Made by a program: the position numbers and the translations under genes
Notes under the pieces: generated by a model
Told to the model about the DNA's origin: nothing
Databases searched by the model: none
What the model saw: the letters and a program-made list of their open reading frames with translations, nothing else
In this document: in pieces, positions 39,953 through 48,283 of the stretch
Numbering within the stretch: position 1 is the stretch's first letter
Layout: every line of letters begins with the position of its first letter
Assembly (NCBI RefSeq): GCF_000445105.1
Contig: NZ_ATDP01000098.1
Coordinates: 91,656 to 155,655 of the forward strand
Source: Sphingobium lactosutens DS20
GTDB lineage: Bacteria; Pseudomonadota; Alphaproteobacteria; Sphingomonadales; Sphingomonadaceae
Length of the DNA stretch: 64,000 nt
Reading direction: 5' to 3'

Positions 39953-41176
39953 TCAGAGGAACGCCCCGCCCTTCATGACGCGGCGAGCGCGGCCCTGCAC
40001 CGGCAGCTTGTCGAACGGCGTGTTGCCCGCCGACGCCGCCATGCGCGATGAATCGACGATCCATGGCGCGTCGGGCTCAATGAGGATGAGGTCGGCGGCG
40101 CTGCCCGGCGTGAAGCTCCCCGCGTCGACGCCCAGGATTTTCGCAGGGTTGGCGCAGAGCAGGGTCATCAACCGGTTGATCGACACATGGCCTTCGCGCA
40201 CCAAATTGAGCGAGAGCGCCAGCAAGGTTTCCGCGCCCGCCATGCCCGGCGCTGCGTCGGCGAAGGGCAGGCGCTTGTCCTCCGGCCCGCGCGGGTCATG
40301 GCCCGATGTAATGACATCGACCGTGCCGTCGGCGACGGCGGCGATGCTGGCGAGGCGATCGGCTTCATGGCGCAGCGGCGGCGACAGGCGCGCGAAAGTT
40401 CGGAAATCGGTCGCCGCCTGATCGTTGAGGAACAGATAGGCGGGCGTGATGCCGCAGGTGACGCGCAGCCCCTCCGCCTTCGCCGCGCGGATGAGGTCGA
40501 AGCCGGCGCGGGTGGTGACGAGGCGGAAGTGGATGGTGGCGCCGGTTTCGCGCACCAGCATCAGGTCGCGCGCGATCGCCATGGCCTCGGCGCAGGCCGG
40601 CGCGTGCGGCAGGCCGAGGCGTGTCGCGGTTTCGCCGCTGGTGGCGACGGCGCGGGCGGTAAGGCCGCGATCTTCGGCATGGGCGATAAGCGTCAGACCA
40701 AGCCCATGGGCGTAGGTCAGCACGCGCAGCATCACGCCGGAATCGGCGATCCACTGGCGGCCCGTCCCGACCGCCTTCGCGCCTGCCGCCTGCATCAGGC
40801 CCATTTCCGCCATTTCGGTGCCCATCAGGCCGCGCGTCGCGGCGGCGATGGGATGGACCCAGAAATCAGGCTTGCCCGCCCGCGTCGCCTGTCGGATGAG
40901 GCCCACATCATCGAGCGGCGCGCGCTGATCGGGCATCAACGCAGCGCGGGTGATGCCGCCGAAATGGAAAGCCGGCTTGTCGGTCGCAAAGACGCCGAGG
41001 TCGATCAAGCCCGGCGCGATGACCAGGCCGCGCGCGTCGATCCGCTCCGCATCGGCCGGCACGTCGACCTGGCCGGCCGCGACGATCCGGTCGCCATCGA
41101 TCAGGACGACGCCGTCATGCAGCGCGTCGGCGGCAGGATCGGCGAGCTTGCCATTGACGATGGCGCGCAGGGTCAT
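39953..41176 (-). CDS. Dihydroorotase-like protein, probably inactive (PyrC')
   Basis: Protein of 407 residues with the dihydroorotase amidohydrolase fold. Most metal ligands are missing. The usual D-x-H-x-H after P-G-L-I-D is replaced by L-G-V-F-A, the T-P-H-H-L segment reads T-P-A-Y-L, and the late D-H-A-P-H reads G-H-D-P-R. One histidine remains in I-A-H-A-E-D. This is the pattern of non-catalytic PyrC' (PyrX) proteins, which form a complex with aspartate carbamoyltransferase. The gene lies 29 bases downstream of pyrB, as expected. The start at 41,176 follows AAGGGA. Confidence 0.9.
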   Translation of the reverse strand: MTLRAIVNGKLADPAADALHDGVVLIDGDRIVAAGQVDVPADAERIDARGLVIAPGLIDLGVFATDKPAFHFGGITRAALMPDQRAPLDDVGLIRQATRAGKPDFWVHPIAAATRGLMGTEMAEMGLMQAAGAKAVGTGRQWIADSGVMLRVLTYAHGLGLTLIAHAEDRGLTARAVATSGETATRLGLPHAPACAEAMAIARDLMLVRETGATIHFRLVTTRAGFDLIRAAKAEGLRVTCGITPAYLFLNDQAATDFRTFARLSPPLRHEADRLASIAAVADGTVDVITSGHDPRGPEDKRLPFADAAPGMAGAETLLALSLNLVREGHVSINRLMTLLCANPAKILGVDAGSFTPGSAADLILIEPDAPWIVDSSRMAASAGNTPFDKLPVQGRARRVMKGGAFL

Positions 41177-41205
41177 GCCCATCCCTTCTTTGGTGGTCGG
41201 GATGT

Positions 41206-42201
41206 TCAAGCCCATCCCTCCACACCACGCGCGCTGCGGGTCAGCACGTCGAGGCAGGCCATGCGGACAGCGACACCCATGGCGACCTGTTCGGTGATGG
41301 CCGACCGTTGCGGGTGATCGGCGACGCTGCTGGTGATTTCCACGCCCCGGTTCATGGGACCTGGATGCATGACCAGCGCGTCGGCCTTGGCGATCGCCAG
41401 CCGTTCGGGCGTCAGGCCATAGAGCGCATGATATTCGCGGGCCGAAGGAATGAAGGCACCGTCCATCCGTTCATTCTGAAGCCGCAGCATCATCACCACG
41501 TCGGCGCCATCCAGCCCTTCGTCCATGCGGCTACAGGGGGTGGCGCCCAGCATCTCCACCTCTGGCGGCAGCAAAGTGGGCGGCGCGATGGCGCGGACCT
41601 GCGCCCCCAATGCAGCGAGGCAGAGCATGTTGGAGCGGGCGACGCGGCTGTGCAGCACATCGCCGCAAATCGCGACCACAAGGCCTTCAAACCCGCCCTT
41701 GCGCCGGCGGATGGTGAGGGCGTCGAGAAGGGCCTGGGTGGGATGCTGGTGCCAGCCGTCGCCGGCATTGAGAACGGGACAATCGACCTTGTCCGCGATC
41801 AGCGCGACTGCACCGGAACTCGCATGGCGGATGACGATGACGTCGGCGGCCATGGCGTTGAGCGTCATTGCCGTGTCGATCAGCGTTTCGCCCTTCTTCA
41901 CGCTGGAGGTCGCCGCGTGCATGTTGACGACATCCGCGCCCAGCCGCTTGCCCGCGATTTCGAACGACAGCAGGGTGCGGGTGCTGTTTTCGAAAAAGGC
42001 GTTGATCTGCGTCATGCCGGCCAGCCGGTCGTCATGTTTGCGCGCCTGGCCCTTGTTCGCCTGCGCCCAATATTCCGCTTCGTCCAGCAGGAATCGGATT
42101 TCCCAGGGTTTGAGGTCCGCGATCGACAGAAGATGCCGATGCGGGAACAGCGCGCGACCGGTAAGGTCGGACGAGACGGACGCGGCGGGCATGGGAGGCA
42201 T
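41206..42201 (-). CDS. pyrB: Aspartate carbamoyltransferase, catalytic
   Basis: Protein of 331 residues that makes carbamoyl-aspartate, the committed step of pyrimidine synthesis. The carbamoyl-phosphate site [13 protein letters not shown] is at about residue 70. V-I-R-H-A-S-S-G-A and [14 protein letters not shown] follow, with a late [11 protein letters not shown]. The N-terminus carries an extension of about 25 residues, usual in species whose ATCase pairs with PyrC'. It is first in a two-gene unit with the pyrC' gene. Confidence 0.96.
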   Translation of the reverse strand: MPPMPAASVSSDLTGRALFPHRHLLSIADLKPWEIRFLLDEAEYWAQANKGQARKHDDRLAGMTQINAFFENSTRTLLSFEIAGKRLGADVVNMHAATSSVKKGETLIDTAMTLNAMAADVIVIRHASSGAVALIADKVDCPVLNAGDGWHQHPTQALLDALTIRRRKGGFEGLVVAICGDVLHSRVARSNMLCLAALGAQVRAIAPPTLLPPEVEMLGATPCSRMDEGLDGADVVMMLRLQNERMDGAFIPSAREYHALYGLTPERLAIAKADALVMHPGPMNRGVEITSSVADHPQRSAITEQVAMGVAVRMACLDVLTRSARGVEGWA

Positions 42202-42328
42202 GAGCGCCCCTTTAGGCGAGCGCCGGGATCAGGGCAAGAGAGGCAGCCCGACCTACGACCCCTCTACCATTGGCAACGCTGTCCGGGGCGGGCATAGTGC
42301 GCCGCAAGGGAGCAGGACAGGACGATAT

Positions 42329-43699
42329 ATGACGCGGACCAAAGGATTTTTTGCCGCCATGCTGGGCGTGGCGATGGTGATGCCAGCCCATGCGGACGCC
42401 GCTGCTCCGGCCGCTTCGGTGGCGACGACCGAATATGGCAAGGTGCAGGGCAGTGTCGCGGACGGTGTCGAAAGCTGGAAGGGCATCCCCTTTGCCGCGC
42501 CGCCGGTCGATGCGCTGCGCTGGCAGCCGCCCAAGCCCGCCGCGCGCTGGAGCGGGGTGCGCGAAACGACAGCCTATCGTAATGACTGCATGCAGGAACC
42601 CTTCCCCAGCGATGCTGCGCCGCTCGGCACCACGCCATCGGAAGATTGCCTGTACCTCAATATCTGGAAGCCGGCCGACGCCAAGGGAAAACTGCCGGTC
42701 ATGGTGTGGATCTATGGCGGTGGTTTCGTGAATGGCGGATCGTCGCCGCCCACCTATAGCGGCGCGCCCATCGCGACGCAGGGCGTGATGGTGGTGAGCT
42801 TCAACTACAGGCTGGGACGCTTTGGTACGTTCCGTCACCCGGCGCTAGGCAGGGATCAGGGCGTCAATTACGGGCTGCTGGACCAGATCGCGGCGCTCAA
42901 ATGGGTGCAGCGGAACATCGCGGGCTTTGGCGGCGACCCGGATCAGGTAACGATCGTCGGCGAAAGCGCGGGCGGCCGGTCGGTCCATGCGCTGATGACG
43001 ACGCCGCTGGCCAAGGGGCTGTTCGACCGGGCCGTCATCATGTCCGGTGGGAATGGCAAGCCGGGCGCGCTATCGACACCTGCCGATGCGGAACGGCTGG
43101 CGGTGGCGTTCGGGGAAAGCCAGGGGATTGCGCCCGATGCGCCGGACGCCGCGGCCAGGCTGCGCGCCCTTCCCGCCCGCACGGTGGTGGGCGACCTCAA
43201 CCTGGCGAAGATGGACAATTTCTTCAGCCCCGTGACCGACGGCCGCAGCGCGGTCGATGTCATCGCCGCGCATGAAAGCGGCCAAGCGCCGGCAATCCCG
43301 GTCATGATCGGCGCGACCAGCGCAGACATTGGCGGGCCGGATGGGCCGATGGTCGCCGGCGCGCGCGACCTGGCGGCGCTGTTCGCCCGGCGCGGCATGC
43401 CAACCTACGCCTACCGCTTTTCCTACGTGGCGACGTCGGTGGGCGGCACCAACGCCTATCACGCGACCGACATCCCGTTTTTCTTCGACACGCAGGCCAT
43501 CAAATATGGCGCGGCCACCACGCCACGCGACAATCGCATGGGCGACATCATGAGCGGCTATCTGGCCAATTTCGTGAAGAGCGGCGATCCCAATGGCGCG
43601 GGCCTGCCGCAGTGGCCGCGCTACCGCGCCGATGGTGGCAAGCAGATGGACTTTGCCACCAGCGGCGAGGCTCTCGTCGAACAGGTCAACGGCCGATGA
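42329..43699 (+). CDS. Type-B carboxylesterase family protein, exported
   Basis: Protein of 456 residues with a signal peptide (F-F-A-A-M-L-G-V-A-M-V-M-P-A-H-A). The alpha/beta-hydrolase fold shows the type-B signature S-E-D-C-L-Y-L-N-I-W. The oxyanion motif is Y-G-G-G-F, and the nucleophile is in V-G-E-S-A-G-G-R. D-L-N-L and H-A-T-D-I-P-F supply candidate triad partners. Substrate unknown; homologues cleave para-nitrobenzyl or lipid esters. The start at 42,329 begins the signal; the same frame is open upstream on the wrong side of pyrB and is discounted. The 3' end overlaps the convergent discoidin-hydrolase gene by 14 bases. Confidence 0.88.
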   Translation: MTRTKGFFAAMLGVAMVMPAHADAAAPAASVATTEYGKVQGSVADGVESWKGIPFAAPPVDALRWQPPKPAARWSGVRETTAYRNDCMQEPFPSDAAPLGTTPSEDCLYLNIWKPADAKGKLPVMVWIYGGGFVNGGSSPPTYSGAPIATQGVMVVSFNYRLGRFGTFRHPALGRDQGVNYGLLDQIAALKWVQRNIAGFGGDPDQVTIVGESAGGRSVHALMTTPLAKGLFDRAVIMSGGNGKPGALSTPADAERLAVAFGESQGIAPDAPDAAARLRALPARTVVGDLNLAKMDNFFSPVTDGRSAVDVIAAHESGQAPAIPVMIGATSADIGGPDGPMVAGARDLAALFARRGMPTYAYRFSYVATSVGGTNAYHATDIPFFFDTQAIKYGAATTPRDNRMGDIMSGYLANFVKSGDPNGAGLPQWPRYRADGGKQMDFATSGEALVEQVNGR

Positions 43700-46600
43700 C
43701 GATGCGCTGTGGCTGACCGGTGGCGGGCAGGCGCAGCGCATCGCCCTGCCACTGCGCCGACCGACCGTTGACCCGCGTGGCTGGCGGCGCACCGGCGAAG
43801 GGCCAGCGCAGGACGAAACCGCCGGTCGGGCGCGCGCCGCCGCCGATCGTCACCGTCATCCGCTCGGCATTGCCCGCCATCGCCAGATCCAGCGCGCCAT
43901 AGGGCGTGCGCAGCCCGTCGATGCGGACCCCCTGCCCCGTCAGCCAGTCGCCGGTCATGCCCGCGCCCAGCACCAGCGTCTCACTCGCCTTGTCTTCATA
44001 GGCAAAGAGGTCGAGCGCGGCGCGGATATAGTCGGACGCGACCCAGGCATGGGGCAGATCGCCCAAGAAGCGAATGGCGCGCGGCTCTCGACCCACGACT
44101 TCCGCCCAGGCGTTCCAGCCGGCCGGGCGGCGATCGCGCATATAGATGGCGAGCAGATCATTCGCGCGTTGCGGCTGGCCCAGGCGCAGCATGGCCGACA
44201 CGTTGCGCAGTTCATAAGGGGTGTAATCGTCCCAGTCGGTCGATGTGGCCCGGCTGGTCACGCGCCGCCACTGGCGGTCGAACGTATTGTGGAGCAGCCG
44301 CTGGTCGAGCCGGGGTTGCAGCGCCGTGATCTCCAGCGCCATGGTGGTGGAGGTGGCGTCGAAATCCCCCAGGCTGGTCGCGCCCGGGATGAAGTCGATC
44401 GACCAATGCCGTGCCGCCGCGTCGATGGCGTCCACGATGTCGCCGGCAAACTGGTCGCGCTGCGCGGCGATGGCGGATGCCTGCGGTTTGCCCAGCACCT
44501 GCGCGGCGTAAAGCGCGCCGTCATAGCCGGCCAGCCCCCAGAAATCGTCCCACAGGCTATATTGCGCCTTGGCCGAATAGGCTTCGTGGCTGATCGAGGG
44601 CGGCAACAGGCCGTAAAGCATCTGCCGGTCGGGCGTCTGGTTGGCGGCGGTGCGTTCGGACAGGCGCAGTCCGTCCATATAGCGGCGCGCGGCGTCCAGC
44701 CGGTCCCAGTGACGCGCCAGCAGCGCGGTGTCGCCGGTGTAGCGGTGCAGTTGCGCCAGCAGGTGGATATATTCGCCATGCGAGTCATTTTCCGGCACTG
44801 GGTCCGCGCCCCGAAAATCGACGCAGCATGGCACTTTGCCATTGGCGAAGAGGTGGCCGCCATACCAGTCGGCAAAGGCGATCGCCGGATCATTGACGCC
44901 AAGGCGCAGCAGCGCGTCCGACATCATCGCGCCGTCGCGAATCCAGCTGCGATTATAGGATCGGGTGCCGGGTTTGAGCGCCGGGCCGTCGCGGCTGATC
45001 AGAATATCGGCGAGCGCTGTGCGCAGCGTGTCGACCAGTTCCTGCCTGGCGGACGGCACCTGAATGGTGACACTGCCGAGCCGTTGCCGCCACTGGTCGG
45101 CGGTCTGCGCCAGCGCCATCTCGACATCGGCAGGCGCCGAACCGGCAAAGGCCACCGGCACGTCCAGCGTTTCGCCCGGCGGCAGGCGCATCGTCCAACT
45201 GAGACGCGCATGAGCCATATGGGCCTCATCCTCCACATGGGTGGCCGATGGCAAGGTTTCGGGCGTGGCGAGCGCGCCCTGGTCAAAGCCGCCCATGCCG
45301 ACCGATTGCGGCGTCACCATGGGGGTGAGCAACCGATCGACCGGCGGGTCGCCCGCGACCGGACCGGGCTGGCGAATATGCAGGCGCGTTCCGTCCCAGC
45401 GGATCGCGGAAATCGGGCTGACGCCGCCGCGCTGCGCCAGAAATTGCGCGGGCGGGTTCACCTGAAACGGACGGACCGCCAGCGTGAGGGTGACGGTGCG
45501 CGGCTGATCGCTTGTGTTACGGACGCGCCAGCGACCCAGCAGGCGCGGCTCGTCCGGTTCCGCCTGCGCAAAAGCGGTGCTTTCGAGCGTCCAGCCCTGC
45601 CCCTGCCAGCGGGTGGTGGCGATGGGAAGATAGCCGTCGACCAGGCTCTGGCTGGTGATGACACCCGCCCAGTCGACCGGGGCGCTGTTGACGGTGAGGA
45701 AGGGTTCGACCGAATAGCTGCCCTTGGCAGGCTCGATCGCGCCATCTTCGCCGATCAGGCCTGCGATCGCGCCGCCATCCGTGCCGACGAGCGTCCAATA
45801 GGGTTGTTCGGTAAAGCCGCGCGGATAGCGGCCGCGCGGCGCCTGGCTCGCGAGGCGGCTGATGAAATCATTGGGCGTGGGTGCCCAGTCTATATCCTTG
45901 ACCGCGACTTCGGCCAGGTCGCCTTCGCCGATCATGCGGATGCGCAGATAGCGCGGCTCCGCGCCATGCAGCGCAATCGGATCATGGCCGCCATCGCCGG
46001 CATCCACAGTGCGCAGCGTCTGCCAGGCGCGCTTGTCCTGCGATCCTTCGACCCGGTAGGCCGCCGCGCCCTGCCAGTCGAGCAACAGCGCCGACAGCCG
46101 CTGCGGCGCGCCCAGATCGAGCGTCAGCGATTGTCCGGCACGTCCATGCCAGGCGGTCGATTGGTCGCCATCCAGCACGGCCGGGTCGCTGGCTTTGGGT
46201 GGTGAAGGAGGCGGCGCTGGCGGCAGCGGTTCCAGCGTCAGATCATCGATCTCGACATGCCCCTTGCCCCCGTCGCGGCCGCGCACCAGCACGATTTCCA
46301 TGCGATCGGTGCGGCGCAGGCTCTTGTCCTTGGCCGGGCCCCAGGCAAATTCCAGGTCGCGCGGGCGAATACACAGTTCCTGCCATTGGGCCGAGGGGCG
46401 GAAATTGAGTTTCTGCACCCACCAGACATTGTCGCCCGACGCATCGGTGAATTTGAGCTGAAGGTCATTGACGTCGCCCCTCCCCCGCAGCTTGAGCCGC
46501 AGGACATAATTGTCCGGCCAGTCGATCGGCAGCGTCCGCGCGGCAAAGGCATAGCCCGATACCGCGCCGAAATCATAATCGAGCCGCAGCGCCTGGCCAT

Positions 46601-46736
46601 CGTCGCCCGGCACGGCCGACACGTTTGACGCGACGCCATCGGACGCGGCGGCGGTCCAGCGGTCGGGCTGTTCGAACCCCTCGGCCGCGACCGGCTGCGC
46701 GGCGGCGAGCAGGAAGGCAAGCGTCGCCAGCGTCAT
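43686..46736 (-). CDS. Large exported glycoside hydrolase-like protein with CBM and discoidin domains
   Basis: Protein of 1016 residues. Signal peptide 1-18. About 20-165 is a beta-sandwich like carbohydrate-binding modules (F-E-Q-P-D-R-W at the start, closing I-D-D-L-T-L-E-P-L). A Pro-rich linker follows. About 185-300 is a discoidin/F5-8C domain with V-L-D-G-D-Q-S-T-A-W and Y-L-R-I-R-M-I-G. The remainder is a beta domain followed by an (alpha/alpha)6 barrel. Barrel sequences include S-W-I-R-D-G-A-M-M-S-D-A-L-L, D-S-H-G-E-Y-I-H-L-L and D-D-Y-T-P-Y-E-L-R-N-V-S. I cannot name a CAZy family. Its ATG overlaps the GH144-like gene's stop, so both are co-translated and probably act on the same glucan. 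Confidence 0.78.
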   Translation of the reverse strand: MTLATLAFLLAAAQPVAAEGFEQPDRWTAAASDGVASNVSAVPGDDGQALRLDYDFGAVSGYAFAARTLPIDWPDNYVLRLKLRGRGDVNDLQLKFTDASGDNVWWVQKLNFRPSAQWQELCIRPRDLEFAWGPAKDKSLRRTDRMEIVLVRGRDGGKGHVEIDDLTLEPLPPAPPPSPPKASDPAVLDGDQSTAWHGRAGQSLTLDLGAPQRLSALLLDWQGAAAYRVEGSQDKRAWQTLRTVDAGDGGHDPIALHGAEPRYLRIRMIGEGDLAEVAVKDIDWAPTPNDFISRLASQAPRGRYPRGFTEQPYWTLVGTDGGAIAGLIGEDGAIEPAKGSYSVEPFLTVNSAPVDWAGVITSQSLVDGYLPIATTRWQGQGWTLESTAFAQAEPDEPRLLGRWRVRNTSDQPRTVTLTLAVRPFQVNPPAQFLAQRGGVSPISAIRWDGTRLHIRQPGPVAGDPPVDRLLTPMVTPQSVGMGGFDQGALATPETLPSATHVEDEAHMAHARLSWTMRLPPGETLDVPVAFAGSAPADVEMALAQTADQWRQRLGSVTIQVPSARQELVDTLRTALADILISRDGPALKPGTRSYNRSWIRDGAMMSDALLRLGVNDPAIAFADWYGGHLFANGKVPCCVDFRGADPVPENDSHGEYIHLLAQLHRYTGDTALLARHWDRLDAARRYMDGLRLSERTAANQTPDRQMLYGLLPPSISHEAYSAKAQYSLWDDFWGLAGYDGALYAAQVLGKPQASAIAAQRDQFAGDIVDAIDAAARHWSIDFIPGATSLGDFDATSTTMALEITALQPRLDQRLLHNTFDRQWRRVTSRATSTDWDDYTPYELRNVSAMLRLGQPQRANDLLAIYMRDRRPAGWNAWAEVVGREPRAIRFLGDLPHAWVASDYIRAALDLFAYEDKASETLVLGAGMTGDWLTGQGVRIDGLRTPYGALDLAMAGNAERMTVTIGGGARPTGGFVLRWPFAGAPPATRVNGRSAQWQGDALRLPATGQPQRIVIGR

Positions 46737-48208
46737 CCCAGCCAGCCGCCGGTGAAGCCCGACCGTTGCAGGCCCCGCCGGATATGCGGATTCTTCTTCA
46801 TCGTGTTCCAGATGAGGCCGGTGCGGTGATTTTCGATCATCGCGACGATCGGCCCCTGGTCGATGCCCAGATAATCCTTGTCGACCCAGCCGACCCCCAG
46901 GCGGAATTCCCCATGGCGGAAAGGCTGTGGCGGACGACGGACGATGGTGGGATTGAAACTGTCGAGGAATCCATATTTGTCGTAGATCTGCTCGCCATAG
47001 CGGAAATACATGGCCTGCACGGTCGGCTCGACGATTTCGGGCGCGAAGGGCAGCGACCCCAGCAATGCGGTCGGCGCCAATGTGCCATCATCGCGCTCGC
47101 CCGGTCCGCGGGCGGAATAGCTGTAAAATTCACGTTCCTTGCCGCCCAGCATCATCTTGAAATCGCCCGGCCCGTCGCAGGCGGTCAGGCCCCAGCAGTC
47201 CGGTCCATATCCTGCCCAGTTGCCCGGATTTTCGATCGCATAATTGCGCTGGCAGTAAGTGGCGCGGCGGCTGTTTTCGAAATAGTCGATGCCCTTCTGC
47301 GTCATGAACCGGTCCTGGATGCCGCGGAAGTCGACCCAGACATGGCTATATTGATGGCCGAACATTGGCGCGAAATGCAGATGCGGTTCGCCCCAGCGCG
47401 ACGACCAACTGCTTTCGAACTGGGTGCTCCACACATTCCATGTGTCATCACGCAGCGGATGCGTCGGCGACCCCATGCCCAATATGTAGAGGATCATCCC
47501 TTCATTATAGATTTCCCAGTCGGAACGAATGAAACCGCTTTCGGGATGCCAGCCCATCGACACGAAGGGCGCGCGCGGGGTGATCCAGTTCCACTCGACG
47601 GCGCGATAGAGTTGTTCGGCAAGATCGCGGATGCGCGCTTCATCCGCATCGACGGGGTCATCGAACCAGCTTTGCGCGAACAGGACGCCCGCCATCAACA
47701 GGGCGGTGTCGATGGTCGAGAGTTCCGACAGCGAGAAGCGATAGCCCTTGGTCGACCCCAGGAAATGATAGAAGAAGCCGCGATAGCCGCTGACGCCCGA
47801 TCGCTGGTTCCCCATTGGCGCGGCGGCGAGGAATTGCAGCGTGGTGAGCGTGCGCTCGCGCGCTTCGGCGCGGCTGATCCAGCCATGGGTGACGCCGATC
47901 GGATAGGCGGTCAGCGCAAAACCCATCGCGGCGATGGATACGAAGGAGGGCGTGGGCCAGCGGTCGGGGGCCATGCCCGTCTTTTCGTCGGTGACTTCCC
48001 AGAAATAGCGGAAAGCGAGTTTCTGGATGTCGTCGATCAACGGACTGACTTCCACGTCCAGCGCCGGGCGCTGGTCGAGCCGGGTCCAGCCATCGACCGC
48101 GACCGGCGCGGTCGAGACGGGCGCCTGGGGCGTGCGCGTGGCGCATCCCGACACAAGCCCGGCCAGCCCTACCCCGGCCGAGCCCATGAATGTCCGTCTA
48201 TCCAGCAA
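46733..48208 (-). CDS. Glucoamylase-like family protein (GH144-type endo-beta-1,2-glucanase)
   Basis: Protein of 491 residues. The Tat-like lipoprotein N-terminus reads D-R-R-T-F-M-G-S-A-G-V-G-L and then V-S-G-C. An (alpha/alpha)6 barrel of the PF10091 'glycoamylase' type follows. Typical segments are Q-K-L-A-F-R-Y-F-W-E-V-T, T-G-M-A-P-D-R, S-G-Y-R-G-F-F-Y-H-F-L, M-G-W-H-P-E-S-G-F and W-E-I-Y-N-E-G-M-I-L-Y-I-L. G-W-V-D-K-D-Y-L-G-I-D-Q-G-P sits near the end. GH144 enzymes in this family cut beta-1,2-glucan, the backbone of osmoregulated periplasmic glucans; that substrate is inferred. It follows the TonB receptor gene beyond an intrinsic terminator. Confidence 0.85.
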   Translation of the reverse strand: MLDRRTFMGSAGVGLAGLVSGCATRTPQAPVSTAPVAVDGWTRLDQRPALDVEVSPLIDDIQKLAFRYFWEVTDEKTGMAPDRWPTPSFVSIAAMGFALTAYPIGVTHGWISRAEARERTLTTLQFLAAAPMGNQRSGVSGYRGFFYHFLGSTKGYRFSLSELSTIDTALLMAGVLFAQSWFDDPVDADEARIRDLAEQLYRAVEWNWITPRAPFVSMGWHPESGFIRSDWEIYNEGMILYILGMGSPTHPLRDDTWNVWSTQFESSWSSRWGEPHLHFAPMFGHQYSHVWVDFRGIQDRFMTQKGIDYFENSRRATYCQRNYAIENPGNWAGYGPDCWGLTACDGPGDFKMMLGGKEREFYSYSARGPGERDDGTLAPTALLGSLPFAPEIVEPTVQAMYFRYGEQIYDKYGFLDSFNPTIVRRPPQPFRHGEFRLGVGWVDKDYLGIDQGPIVAMIENHRTGLIWNTMKKNPHIRRGLQRSGFTGGWLG

Positions 48209-48223
48209 TCATCACCTCCAGAA

Positions 48224-48269
48224 ATGTAAAAGGGGGGACGGCCCGCGCCATGCGACGAGCGGCCGTCCC
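48224..48269 (-). terminator. Intrinsic terminator/attenuator between TonB receptor and glucanase genes
   Basis: On the minus strand GGGACGGCC pairs with GGCCGTCCC (arms at 48,261-48,269 and 48,235-48,243) and is followed by CCCTTTTA. The stem lies 15 bases after the receptor stop and 27 bases before the glucanase ATG. It probably lowers expression of the two downstream hydrolase genes relative to the receptor. Confidence 0.75.
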
Positions 48270-48283
48270 GAAACGTGACGCCG

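Noticed and set aside
43593..46205. 870-codon plus-strand open frame over the discoidin hydrolase
   Set aside because: Antisense shadow; the minus strand has a signal peptide, recognisable domains and an ATGA-coupled start.
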